Origin: Sphingopyxis sp. Root154
GTDB lineage: Bacteria; Pseudomonadota; Alphaproteobacteria; Sphingomonadales; Sphingomonadaceae
NCBI RefSeq assembly: GCF_001427105.1
Contig: NZ_LMGI01000002.1
Location: forward strand, 1,406,651 to 1,470,650
DNA length: 64,000 nucleotides
Direction of reading: 5' to 3'
Shown here in pieces: positions 24,706 through 32,425 of the stretch (positions are counted from its first letter, which is position 1; the number at the start of each line of letters is the position of its first letter). A program made the translations under genes and the position numbers. The notes below the pieces were generated by a model that worked only from the letters and a program-made list of their open reading frames with translations, ran no database searches and was not told where the DNA came from.

Positions 24706-26298
24706 TTGAGCAGCCTCATCAAAAACGTCGGGACGATCGGCGGGCTGACGATGGTCAGCCGGATCTTCGGTTTCGCCCGCGACATGCTGCTCGCCCGCGT
24801 GCTGGGCGCCGGCCTCGCCGCCGATGCCTTCCAGCTCGCCTTCACGCTGCCCAACACCTTTCGCCGCCTGTTCGCCGAGGGCGCCTTCTCGGTCGCCTTC
24901 GTCCCGACATACAGCCGCGCGCTGCACGGGGAAGGCGGCGAAGCGGCGGCGGCGAAATTCGCCGATGACGTGCTCTCGGTCTTCCTCTGGATATTGCTCG
25001 CCTTCTCGGCCGTCATGATGATCGCGATGCCGGGGATCGTGTGGCTGCTCGCGCGCGATTTCCAGGAGGTGCCGGGCAAGTTCGAATTCGCGGTGTTTCT
25101 GAGCCGCGTGACCTTCCCCTATCTGGCGCTTGTCAGCCTTGTCGCGATGCTGTCGGGGCTGCTCAACGCCCGGTCACGCTTTGCGCCGGGCGCCTTTGCT
25201 CCGGTGCTGCTCAATATCGTGCTGATCGGCGGCATCATCACCGGATGGTGGCTGCGCGGCCCGGGAGGCGACGACCGGATCGTCGCCGAAGCGCTATGCG
25301 TCGCGGTGAGTATCGCGGGCGTCGTCCAGCTCGCCTATATGTGGTGGGCGGTGCGCCGCGCCGGGCTGAAGCTCCACTGGCACATGCCCCGGCTCACGCC
25401 CGAGGTGAAAAAGCTCGGCATGCTGATCCTGCCCGCGACCTTCGGCGCGGGCATTTATCAGATCAGCCAGTTCGTCGACACCTTCTTCGCGACCTCGCTG
25501 GCGCAAGGCTCGCTGACGCTGCTGAAGCTTGCCGACCGGCTCAATCAGCTGCCGCTCGGTATCGTCGGCATCGCGCTGGGCACCGCGATCCTGCCGATGC
25601 TGTCGCGCCACATCCACAGCGGCGACGCCGCCGAGGCGCAGCGATTGCAGGGCAATGCGTTCGAGATTGCGACCCTGCTGACGCTGCCCGCTGCCGCCGC
25701 GCTCGCGATCTGTGCCCCCGCCTTCGTCACCGCTTTCTTCGTCGGTGGCCGGTTCACCGATGCCGACGGCGCGATCATGGCGCAGATCGTCGCCGCGCTC
25801 GTCGCAGGGCTTCCCGCCTATGTCATCGTCAAGATATTGAACCCGGGATTCTTCGCGCGCGAGGATATGCGCACGCCGGTGTGGACCGCGCTCGCGGCGC
25901 TGATCGTCAATATCGCGATCAACCTCTATGTCGTCGAGCGCTACGGCATCGTCGGGCTCGCGGGCGCGACCGCGGCCTCAGCCTCGCTCAACTGCCTGCT
26001 GCTCTACATCGTGCTCCACCGCCGCGGCTGGTTCCATTTCACCGCGAAGCTCGCGGGGCGCATCGCGCGCCAGTTGACCGCGGTCGCGGCGATGTCGGCG
26101 CTGCTGTGGTGGATGATGCCGCTGATGGCGCCCTATTATGGCGGCAATGTTTTCGAGCGTATCTGGTCGCTCGCCGCACTCTGTGGTGCAGGCGGCGCGG
26201 TGTTTTTCGCCGTCGCCTTCCTCGTCGGCGCGCTTGACAAGGATCTGGTCGCCATGCTCACGCGGCGGCGCGCCAAACCGGCGATTGAACAGGAGTAA
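24706..26298 (+). CDS. murJ: Lipid II flippase MurJ
   Basis: A 530-residue integral membrane protein of the MurJ/MviN family with about 14 helices. Diagnostic stretches are MVSRIFGFARDMLLARVLGA, ADAFQLAFTLPNTFRRLFAE and AFVPTYSRAL at the N-terminus. It flips lipid II across the inner membrane. The likely start is TTG at 24706 behind GGGCTGACGGG. trpS follows after three bases, so they are co-transcribed. Confidence 0.95.
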   Translation: MSSLIKNVGTIGGLTMVSRIFGFARDMLLARVLGAGLAADAFQLAFTLPNTFRRLFAEGAFSVAFVPTYSRALHGEGGEAAAAKFADDVLSVFLWILLAFSAVMMIAMPGIVWLLARDFQEVPGKFEFAVFLSRVTFPYLALVSLVAMLSGLLNARSRFAPGAFAPVLLNIVLIGGIITGWWLRGPGGDDRIVAEALCVAVSIAGVVQLAYMWWAVRRAGLKLHWHMPRLTPEVKKLGMLILPATFGAGIYQISQFVDTFFATSLAQGSLTLLKLADRLNQLPLGIVGIALGTAILPMLSRHIHSGDAAEAQRLQGNAFEIATLLTLPAAAALAICAPAFVTAFFVGGRFTDADGAIMAQIVAALVAGLPAYVIVKILNPGFFAREDMRTPVWTALAALIVNIAINLYVVERYGIVGLAGATAASASLNCLLLYIVLHRRGWFHFTAKLAGRIARQLTAVAAMSALLWWMMPLMAPYYGGNVFERIWSLAALCGAGGAVFFAVAFLVGALDKDLVAMLTRRRAKPAIEQE

Positions 26299-26301
26299 GA
26301 C

Positions 26302-27300
26302 ATGCGGACGCTATCGGGCATCCAGCCCACCGGAAATTTGCATCTCGGCAATTATCTGGGCGCGATCCGCAACTGGGTGCGCATGCAGGACGAAATGCCG
26401 GGCGAAAAGCTTTATTTCCTCGCCGACCTGCACGCGATCACCGTGTATAACGACCCCGCCGAGCTGACCGCGAACACGCGCGAGATGGCGGCGGCGTTGC
26501 TCGCCGCGGGGATCGACCCGACGAAATCGATTCTGTTCAACCAGGCACGCGTTCCCGCGCACGCCGAGCTGGCGTGGCTCTTGTTCTGTACCGCGCGCAT
26601 CGGCTGGCTGAACCGCATGACGCAGTTCAAGGAAAAGTCGGGCAAGAACCGCGAGGGCGCGAGCGTCGGCCTGTTCGCCTATCCGGTGCTGCAGGCGGCC
26701 GACGTGCTGATCTATCAGACGACGCACGTTCCCGTCGGCGACGACCAGAAACAGCATCTCGAACTCGCGCGCGACATCGCGACCAAGTTCAACCTCGACA
26801 CGGCGACCGAGACCTTCACCCTGCCCGAACCGACGATCCCCGCCGCCGCGGCGCGGATCATGAGCCTGCGCGACGGGTCGGCAAAAATGTCGAAATCGGA
26901 CCCGAGCGATGCGAGCCGTATCAATCTGGTCGACGATGCCGACACGATCATGGCGAAGATCCGCAAGGCCAAGACCGACGCCGAGCCCCTTCCGTCGGAG
27001 ACCGCAGGGCTCGAGGGCCGTGCCGAGGCGAAGAATCTCGTGTCGATCTACGCCGCGATGGCCGACGAAAGCGTCGATCAGGTGCTCGCGCGCTTTGCCG
27101 GACAGGGCTTCGGCGCGTTCAAGCCCGCGCTCGGCGAACTGCTCGTCGAAACGCTGCGCCCGATCGCGACGCGGCTGAACGAACTCAAGTCCGATCCGGC
27201 GGCGATCGACGCCGCTCTCGAGGCCGGTGCGGCCCGCGCATCGGCGCTCGCCAAGCCGACGCTCGACGCCGCTTATGCCGCGCTGGGGCTGTGCCGCTGA
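26302..27300 (+). CDS. trpS: Tryptophanyl-tRNA synthetase
   Basis: A 332-residue class I synthetase of usual length. The HIGH-type motif reads HLGNY (14-18) in [15 protein letters not shown] and the KMSKS motif is exact (195-199). The AQ-(A)-(D) region [12 protein letters not shown] and the GDDQKQHLE stretch match bacterial TrpRS. It charges tRNA-Trp. Start ATG behind CAGGAGTAAGAC. Confidence 0.96.
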   Translation: MRTLSGIQPTGNLHLGNYLGAIRNWVRMQDEMPGEKLYFLADLHAITVYNDPAELTANTREMAAALLAAGIDPTKSILFNQARVPAHAELAWLLFCTARIGWLNRMTQFKEKSGKNREGASVGLFAYPVLQAADVLIYQTTHVPVGDDQKQHLELARDIATKFNLDTATETFTLPEPTIPAAAARIMSLRDGSAKMSKSDPSDASRINLVDDADTIMAKIRKAKTDAEPLPSETAGLEGRAEAKNLVSIYAAMADESVDQVLARFAGQGFGAFKPALGELLVETLRPIATRLNELKSDPAAIDAALEAGAARASALAKPTLDAAYAALGLCR

Positions 27301-27472
27301 CACCGCGCTGTTTCGCGGGCGAAATTTCTTGTTTTTGCGGCGCGCGTCCCCATATCGGGACGTGGAACCGCCGCGCGATGAAACGAGTTCAACCAAGGTT
27401 AAGTCGCGTCGGCGTAGTCTATGGTACGAGAGCGCGGCCTATATGCGCTTCCCGAATTACGGAGCCAAGACG

Positions 27473-28174
27473 ATGAGCAAAATGAATCTTAGGCGACTGG
27501 GCCTTGCCGCCATGACCGGCGCGGCGCTGGCGCTCGCCGGTTGCGCGACGCCGTTCAAGGCCGATGTCGCGCGCTTCCAGACCCAGCTTCCCGCGCCGCA
27601 GGGCCAGAGTTTCGTCGTCGAAGCAAGCAACCCCGCGCTGCAGGGTGGCATCGAGTTCGGCCATTATGCCAATCTGGTGGCCGGCGAACTGACGCGCTAC
27701 GGCTATCGCCCCGCGGCGAATGGCGAACGCGCAGACCTCGTCGTGCGTATGGACTATGGCGTCGATAAGGGGCGCGAGCGCGTCGTGTCGAGCCCCGGCT
27801 TCGGCGATCCCTGGTACGGCGGGTACGGCGGCTATTACGGCCGCGGCTTCTATCGCCCGGTGATCGTCAGCGGCCGCGGCGGGCGCCGCTATGTCTATGG
27901 CTATCGCGACCCGTTCCTGTGGGGCGGCGGTTTCGGACCCGGCTGGGGCGGCACCGACGTCAGCAGCTATACCGTCTATACCAGCGGCCTGAACCTCCAG
28001 ATCAACCGCGCCGCCGACGGCTCTCGCCTGTTCGAGGGCCATGCCGAGGCGCAGTCGCGCGACAATAATCTGCAGGCGATCGTCCCGAACCTCGTCGAGG
28101 CGATGTTCACCGGCTTCCCCGGCAATTCGGGCGAGCGGGTGCGGATTACGGTGGCGCCGCCCGAAAAGGGCTGA
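27473..28174 (+). CDS. DUF4136 lipoprotein
   Basis: A 233-residue predicted lipoprotein. Residues 1-23 form a signal peptide with lipobox LALAGC. The mature chain has a DUF4136-like pattern: VARFQTQLPAPQGQSFVVEA at the start, a Gly/Tyr-rich middle (YGGYGGYYGRGFYRP) and AIVPNLVEAMFTGFPGNSGE at the end. Probably outer-membrane associated. The ATG follows GGAGCCAAGACG. A strong terminator lies 26 bases downstream. Confidence 0.85.
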   Translation: MSKMNLRRLGLAAMTGAALALAGCATPFKADVARFQTQLPAPQGQSFVVEASNPALQGGIEFGHYANLVAGELTRYGYRPAANGERADLVVRMDYGVDKGRERVVSSPGFGDPWYGGYGGYYGRGFYRPVIVSGRGGRRYVYGYRDPFLWGGGFGPGWGGTDVSSYTVYTSGLNLQINRAADGSRLFEGHAEAQSRDNNLQAIVPNLVEAMFTGFPGNSGERVRITVAPPEKG

Positions 28175-28200
28175 TCCGCCTTCCGAGCCAAAAACAAAAG

Positions 28201-28232
28201 GCCCGCCATCCGGAAGGACGGCGGGCGTTTTT
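28201..28232 (+). terminator. Rho-independent terminator after DUF4136 lipoprotein gene
   Basis: Stem GCCCGCC (28201-28207) / GGCGGGC (28220-28226) with a 12-base loop, followed by GTTTTT. A run of A in front may let it act on the other strand as well, though dnaA ends well away from it. Confidence 0.85.
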
Positions 28233-28286
28233 GATTTCGGGCGAGAGCAATGCCGACTTTCGACCGGTAGGCACCCTATCAATCAT

Positions 28287-28360
28287 CGTCATCCCGGACT
28301 TGATCCGGGGCCTGCCTTCCAGAAGGAAAAGGCGGGTTCCGGATCAAGCCCGGGATGACG
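28287..28360. repeat. REP-like long inverted repeat
   Basis: Two 22-base arms (28287-28308 and 28339-28360) are inverted copies with one mismatch, separated by 30 bases. The arms carry CGTCATCCCGG and TTGATCCGG, sequences I recognise as the ends of a dispersed intergenic repeat common in sphingomonads. It may form a hairpin RNA beyond the terminator. It lies in the gap between the lipoprotein gene and dnaA, which is otherwise without genes. Confidence 0.75.
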
Positions 28361-28424
28361 GAAATGGGTGATTGAAAGGCAGCTCCCACCCCGAAGCAGA
28401 CCTTCAAACAGCGGCCTGCGACGA

Positions 28425-28468
28425 TGTGGATAACCCCGGGAATAAGCCAGGGATAAGTCTGTGGATCA
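28425..28468. other. Pair of DnaA-box-like sites downstream of dnaA
   Basis: TGTGGATAA at 28425-28433 is a perfect 9-base DnaA box on the minus strand. TGTGGATCA at 28460-28468 differs by one base and overlaps the dnaA stop codon. Between them are further GGATAA-like sequences. They could be part of an origin, a titration site or an element controlling dnaA. Confidence 0.45.
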
Positions 28469-29830
28469 GCTGTTGAGACTGCGCCGGATCGCCGCGATCT
28501 CGGCGTCGAGTTCGCTGTCGGCGACGCGTAGCGCCTCGACCGTGCGCACCGCATGGATCACCGTCGAATGGTCGCGTCCACCGAAGCGCCGCCCGATTTC
28601 GGGGTAGGAGCGCGGGGTGAGTTCCTTCGCGAGGTACATCGCGACTTGGCGCGGGCGGGCAACCGCGCGAACGCGGCGCTTCGACGACATTTCCGACTTG
28701 TCGAGCCGGTAGTGCGCGCAGACCGCGCGCTGGATCTCGTCGATCGTGATCCGCGGGCGCGCGGTTCGGACATTTTCGGCCAGCCGGTCTTCGGCGAGCG
28801 CGATGTCGACGGTCGTGCCAGTGAGCGCGGCATAGGCAAGCAGCTTGTTGAGCGCGCCTTCGAGTTCGCGAATGTTGCGCGTGAAATGCTTGACCAGATA
28901 GGCGACGACATTGTCGGGCACGTCGACCATCGGCATCGCGGTCAGCCGCTGGCGGATGATGCGTTCGCGCAGGTCGTCCTCAGGCGCCTCGATATCCGCA
29001 ACAAGGCCACCCGAGAGACGCGACAGGAGGCGCGCCTCGACGCCGTCCAGCATCGCCGGCGGGCGGTCGGCAGTGACGACGAGGCGCTTGCCCGCGGTCA
29101 TCAGGTCGTCGATCGTGTGGAGCAGTTCTTCCTGCGTCGAATTCTTGCCGATCACGAACTGAAGGTCGTCGAGCAGCAGCAGGTCGGCGGCGCGCAGCCG
29201 CGCCTTGAACGCCATCATATCACCGCCGCGCATCGCGCCGACGAATTCGAGCATGAATTTTTCCGCCGACATCAGGATGATGTTCGCGGTCGGGTGGGCC
29301 GCGGCATAATCCTGCGCCATCGCCTGGAGCAGGTGCGTCTTGCCCTGCCCGGTGCCCGAACAAAGATAGAGCGGATTGAACTGCGGCGCCTCGACCATCG
29401 CCATGCGGCGCGCGGCGTTGGCCGCCAGAATGTTGCTGCGCGCGACCACGAAGCGGTCGAACGACAGGCGCGGGTCGAAGCCTAGCAGCGCGGGATTGGC
29501 GGCGGGTGTCGGCGCCGGGGCATCGAAGCTCGGCAGCGGCGAGGCAGCGAGGACCGTAGCGCGATCGTCGGCGGCGGCGCCGCCACGCACCGTGACGCCG
29601 CGCACCGCGGGCAGTTGCTGCCGCCATGCGAGTTCGAGCCGGTCGCCGAAACGCTCGTTGATCCAGTTCGCCGAAAAGCGGCTGACAGTTTCGAGCGTCA
29701 CCACGCCCGACAGCGTGCAATAGTCAGCGAAGCGCACGGGCTTCAGCCAATGATCAAACGTCCGCACGCCAAGGTCGCGGCGCAGCCCTTCGGCGACGCG
29801 CGGCCAGAGCGTTGCAGCATCGCCGCTCAT
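28466..29830 (-). CDS. dnaA: Chromosomal replication initiator protein DnaA
   Basis: A 454-residue initiator with all four domains: N-terminal DnaB-binding domain (1-85), short linker, AAA+ domain with Walker A GTGQGKT (159-165) and Walker B LLLLDD (217-222), and C-terminal DNA-binding domain with the signature GGRDHSTVIHA (417-427). The start at 29830 is chosen because GGGCGGAG lies just before it and the conserved N-terminus begins there; the open frame continues to 29965. A long, AT-rich, GANTC-rich leader lies upstream. The neighbouring rpsT-mutM order is common in Alphaproteobacteria. Confidence 0.96.
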   Translation of the reverse strand: MSGDAATLWPRVAEGLRRDLGVRTFDHWLKPVRFADYCTLSGVVTLETVSRFSANWINERFGDRLELAWRQQLPAVRGVTVRGGAAADDRATVLAASPLPSFDAPAPTPAANPALLGFDPRLSFDRFVVARSNILAANAARRMAMVEAPQFNPLYLCSGTGQGKTHLLQAMAQDYAAAHPTANIILMSAEKFMLEFVGAMRGGDMMAFKARLRAADLLLLDDLQFVIGKNSTQEELLHTIDDLMTAGKRLVVTADRPPAMLDGVEARLLSRLSGGLVADIEAPEDDLRERIIRQRLTAMPMVDVPDNVVAYLVKHFTRNIRELEGALNKLLAYAALTGTTVDIALAEDRLAENVRTARPRITIDEIQRAVCAHYRLDKSEMSSKRRVRAVARPRQVAMYLAKELTPRSYPEIGRRFGGRDHSTVIHAVRTVEALRVADSELDAEIAAIRRSLNS

Positions 29831-30269
29831 TGCTCCGCCCTTTGCGTCATATCCATGCCGATTGCTGCTTTCTATCACGCCGTGCCGCCCCCTCAGGTCC
29901 CCGCGCGTCGCACGATCGGGCGGCCGACCACGCGCCGATTCGTCGCCTGCGCGGGGCGCAGACATACTATCCGGGGCAGACAGCCCGAGAAGATGCGAAT
30001 CATGTCGATGTGGCGGCCGCCGGCGAAGGCCGACGACGCACCCTGTCTAGTCAGGCCGCGCCGAGTCGATCAAGGGTGCGGCATGTAAAAATACTGAAAT
30101 AAAAATCTTGACTCACTAGGGGAGCCGGAATCGCGCCAGAACGGCATTTTGTGACTATTTTTCAATAGTTTAAATATGACATTCCAATGACCAAACAACG
30201 AATCGCCGTAAATCCGTCACTTACCGCGCTGCAACACTATTGCCATCGCGTTGTCACAATATCCGACGC
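29831..30269. promoter_or_regulatory. dnaA upstream region with GANTC cluster
   Basis: A gene-free stretch of about 440 bases between dnaA and the rpsT terminator. Its distal part (about 30080-30250) is AT-rich against the rest of the window. Five GANTC sites lie at 29997, 30063, 30110, 30128 and 30200, the recognition sequence of the CcrM methylase of Alphaproteobacteria. No DnaA box and no convincing small gene were found. Confidence 0.5.
30045..30073 (-). promoter_or_regulatory. Candidate dnaA promoter
   Basis: On the minus strand: -35 TTGATC (30068-30073), 17-bp spacer, -10 CTAGAC (30045-30050). A GANTC site (30063-30067) lies in the spacer against the -35. The leader to the dnaA ATG would be about 210 bases. 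Both hexamers are only moderate matches. Confidence 0.3.
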
Positions 30270-30310
30270 AAAAAAGGACCCGCGGGCATGAAGCCAGCGG
30301 GTCCTTTTTG
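30270..30310 (-). terminator. Rho-independent terminator of rpsT
   Basis: A strong hairpin with arms AAAAGGACCCGC (30272-30283) and GCGGGTCCTTTT (30297-30308) and a 13-base loop. The A run on one side and T run on the other mean it could act in both directions; it lies 23 bases after the rpsT stop. Confidence 0.9.
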
Positions 30311-30332
30311 TTCCCTTTCGGGACGAAGCGAA

Positions 30333-30596
30333 TCAGGCGATGGCGTTCACGCTCTTGGTCAGGCGCGAGAACTTGCGCGCCACGGTGTTCTTGTGGAGCA
30401 CACCCTTGGCAACGCCGCGCGCCATTTCAGGCTGCGCCGCCTTCAGTGCGGTTGCAGCGGCGTCCTTGTCGCCGGCGGCGACGGCGTTCTCGACCTTCTT
30501 CACCAGCGTGCGAATGCGCGAAACGCGATTCTTGTTCACGACGGTGCGTGCGGTGTTGCGGCGGATGCGCTTTTTTGCCTGCGGCGTATTGGCCAT
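30333..30596 (-). CDS. rpsT: 30S ribosomal protein S20
   Basis: An 87-residue basic protein with the complete S20 pattern: [20 protein letters not shown], then [13 protein letters not shown] and [20 protein letters not shown]. It binds 16S rRNA in the small subunit. The start is the usual MANTPQAKK. It has its own promoter and strong terminator, so it is a single-gene unit. Confidence 0.97.
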   Translation of the reverse strand: MANTPQAKKRIRRNTARTVVNKNRVSRIRTLVKKVENAVAAGDKDAAATALKAAQPEMARGVAKGVLHKNTVARKFSRLTKSVNAIA

Positions 30597-30732
30597 AAAT
30601 TCCTCTAGTCTCTCAAACGGTCTACATGGTCGGAGCACAGCCTCAGCGGAGCAGCCGAATCGCGCGAATTGCAGCGAATCAATGTCCGGATGCGGCCGGT
30701 TCCGGACGACCGGACCCTGCTCGAAGGGTGCG

Positions 30733-30761
30733 CGCATAGCGGTGACCGGCGATTTGGTCAA
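30733..30761 (-). promoter_or_regulatory. rpsT promoter
   Basis: Minus strand: -35 TTGACC (30756-30761), 17-bp spacer, -10 TATGCG (30733-30738). The predicted start near 30726 gives a leader of about 130 bases that carries two GANTC sites (30657 and 30676). A long leader fits the known translational self-control of S20 in other bacteria. Confidence 0.6.
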
Positions 30762-30785
30762 TGGGTTTGCGGGCAATTACCCGCA

Positions 30786-31595
30786 TTATCGTTGGCATTT
30801 CGGGCAATAGAAGGTCGACCGGCCCGATTGCACGATCCGCGCGATCGTCCCGCCGCATTCGCACGCCTCGCCCTCGCGTCCATAGACGCGCCAGTCCTTG
30901 GCGAAATAGCCGAGGTCGCCCTCGGGGCTGAGGAAATCGCGCAAGGTCGATCCGCCCGCTGCGATCGCCGCGATCAGCACATCCTTGATCGCGGGCACCA
31001 GCACCGCGAGCTTCGCCTTCGATACGTCGGCCGCCGGCTTGGTCGGCGCGATGCGCGCCATGTTGAGCGCCTCGCAGACATAGATATTGCCGAGCCCCGC
31101 AACGATCGTCTGGTCGAGCAGCATCGCCTTGATCGGCGCGCGCCGTCCGGCGAGCGCCTTGGCGAGATAGGCGGCGTCGAAAGCTTCGGACAAGGGCTCG
31201 GGACCGAGCGTTACGAAGGCGGGAAACAAGGTCAGCGGATCGCCGCTCACCAGATCGACCGACCCGAAGCGCCGCGGATCATGCAGGAATAGCCGGTGGC
31301 CCGCGGTTTCGAGCAGCAGATGGTCGTGCTTGCCCGCCTCGCCGCCCTCGGTCCGCCAGCGCCCCGACATGCCGAGGTGGAAGATCATATGATCGTCGCG
31401 GTCGGTCGAGATCACGCCATATTTGGCGCGGCGCGACAGGCCCGTGACCGTTGCCCCGGTCAGCCGCTGCGCAAGGTCGGCGGGAAAGGGGCGGCGCAGG
31501 TCGGGACGGAAGGTGGTGACCGCCGTCAGCCTTTGCCCCTCGAGGAAAGGCGCGAGGCCGCGGACGGTGGTTTCGACTTCGGGGAGTTCGGGCAT
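30786..31595 (-). CDS. mutM: Formamidopyrimidine-DNA glycosylase
   Basis: A 269-residue Fpg that removes oxidised purines such as 8-oxoguanine. It has the required N-terminus MPELPEVE (Pro2 as catalytic imine former, Glu3), the central LLDQTIVAGLGNIY, the conserved Lys in the helix-two-turn-helix part, and a C-terminal four-cysteine zinc finger with CECGGTI and FYCPKCQR. The start at 31595 is fixed by that catalytic N-terminus although the frame is open to 31634. It is divergent from ubiE. Confidence 0.97.
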   Translation of the reverse strand: MPELPEVETTVRGLAPFLEGQRLTAVTTFRPDLRRPFPADLAQRLTGATVTGLSRRAKYGVISTDRDDHMIFHLGMSGRWRTEGGEAGKHDHLLLETAGHRLFLHDPRRFGSVDLVSGDPLTLFPAFVTLGPEPLSEAFDAAYLAKALAGRRAPIKAMLLDQTIVAGLGNIYVCEALNMARIAPTKPAADVSKAKLAVLVPAIKDVLIAAIAAGGSTLRDFLSPEGDLGYFAKDWRVYGREGEACECGGTIARIVQSGRSTFYCPKCQR

Positions 31596-31687
31596 ATCGT
31601 GCATCGGGCTACGCGCCATTTGCGCGGGCGGCAAGGCCCCGCTAAAGGCCGTTCGACTTTACCTCTCCCCGCAAAGGCGCGCGCTCC

Positions 31688-32425
31688 ATGGCCACTCCCG
31701 ACACCGTCAGCTTCGGCTATGAACAGGTCCCCGCGGGCGACAAGACCGCAATGGTCGGCGAGGTGTTCAGCCGCGTCGCGCGCAAGTACGACATCATGAA
31801 CGATGCGATGTCGGGTGGCATGCACCGCCTCTGGAAAGACCGCTTCGTCCGCCGCGTCAAGCCGCGCGAGGGGGAGAAGATCCTCGACATGGCGGGCGGC
31901 ACCGGCGACATCGCCTTTCGCATGGAGCGGTTCGGCGCGAGCATCACGGTCGCCGACATCAACCCCGACATGCTGGGCGTCGGCGTCGAGCGCGCCGCCG
32001 AGCGCGGCATCGACAGCCTCGTCTGGTCCGAGCAGAATGCCGAAAAGCTGAGCTTTCCCGACCAGTTTTTCGACGCCTATACGATCGCGTTCGGCATCCG
32101 CAACGTCACCGACATCCCGGCCGCGCTGAGCGAAGCGCACCGCGTGCTGCGCTATGGCGGGCGTTTTTTCTGCCTCGAATTTTCGACCAACGAATGGCCG
32201 GGTTTCGCGCAAGCCTATGACGCCTACTCGCACCACCTCGTCCCCAAGCTCGGCAAGCTGATCGCCGACGACGAGGACAGCTATCGTTACCTGATCGAAT
32301 CGATCCGCCGCTTCCCGCCGATGCCCAAATTCGCACAGATGATCCGCGACGCGGGCTTCACCGCGGTGAAGGTCGAGCCGATCCTCGGCGGTCTGGTCGC
32401 GATCCACAGCGGGTGGAAAGCTTGA
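31688..32425 (+). CDS. ubiE: Ubiquinone/menaquinone C-methyltransferase UbiE
   Basis: A 245-residue class I methyltransferase: VFSRVARKYDIMNDAMSGGM at the start, SAM-binding LDMAGGTGDIAFRM, and FGIRNVTDIPAALSEAHRVL, all diagnostic for UbiE/Coq5. It methylates the ring carbon in ubiquinone synthesis. The stop overlaps the ubiB TTG start. Confidence 0.96.
   Translation: MATPDTVSFGYEQVPAGDKTAMVGEVFSRVARKYDIMNDAMSGGMHRLWKDRFVRRVKPREGEKILDMAGGTGDIAFRMERFGASITVADINPDMLGVGVERAAERGIDSLVWSEQNAEKLSFPDQFFDAYTIAFGIRNVTDIPAALSEAHRVLRYGGRFFCLEFSTNEWPGFAQAYDAYSHHLVPKLGKLIADDEDSYRYLIESIRRFPPMPKFAQMIRDAGFTAVKVEPILGGLVAIHSGWKA

Noticed and set aside
27388-27402. CtrA-like site TTCA-N7-TTAA before the DUF4136 gene
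   Set aside because: One mismatch in a short degenerate pattern; a single such site is expected by chance.
29831-30269. oriC upstream of dnaA
   Set aside because: AT-rich and long, but no DnaA box was found here; the GANTC cluster is better explained as promoter control.
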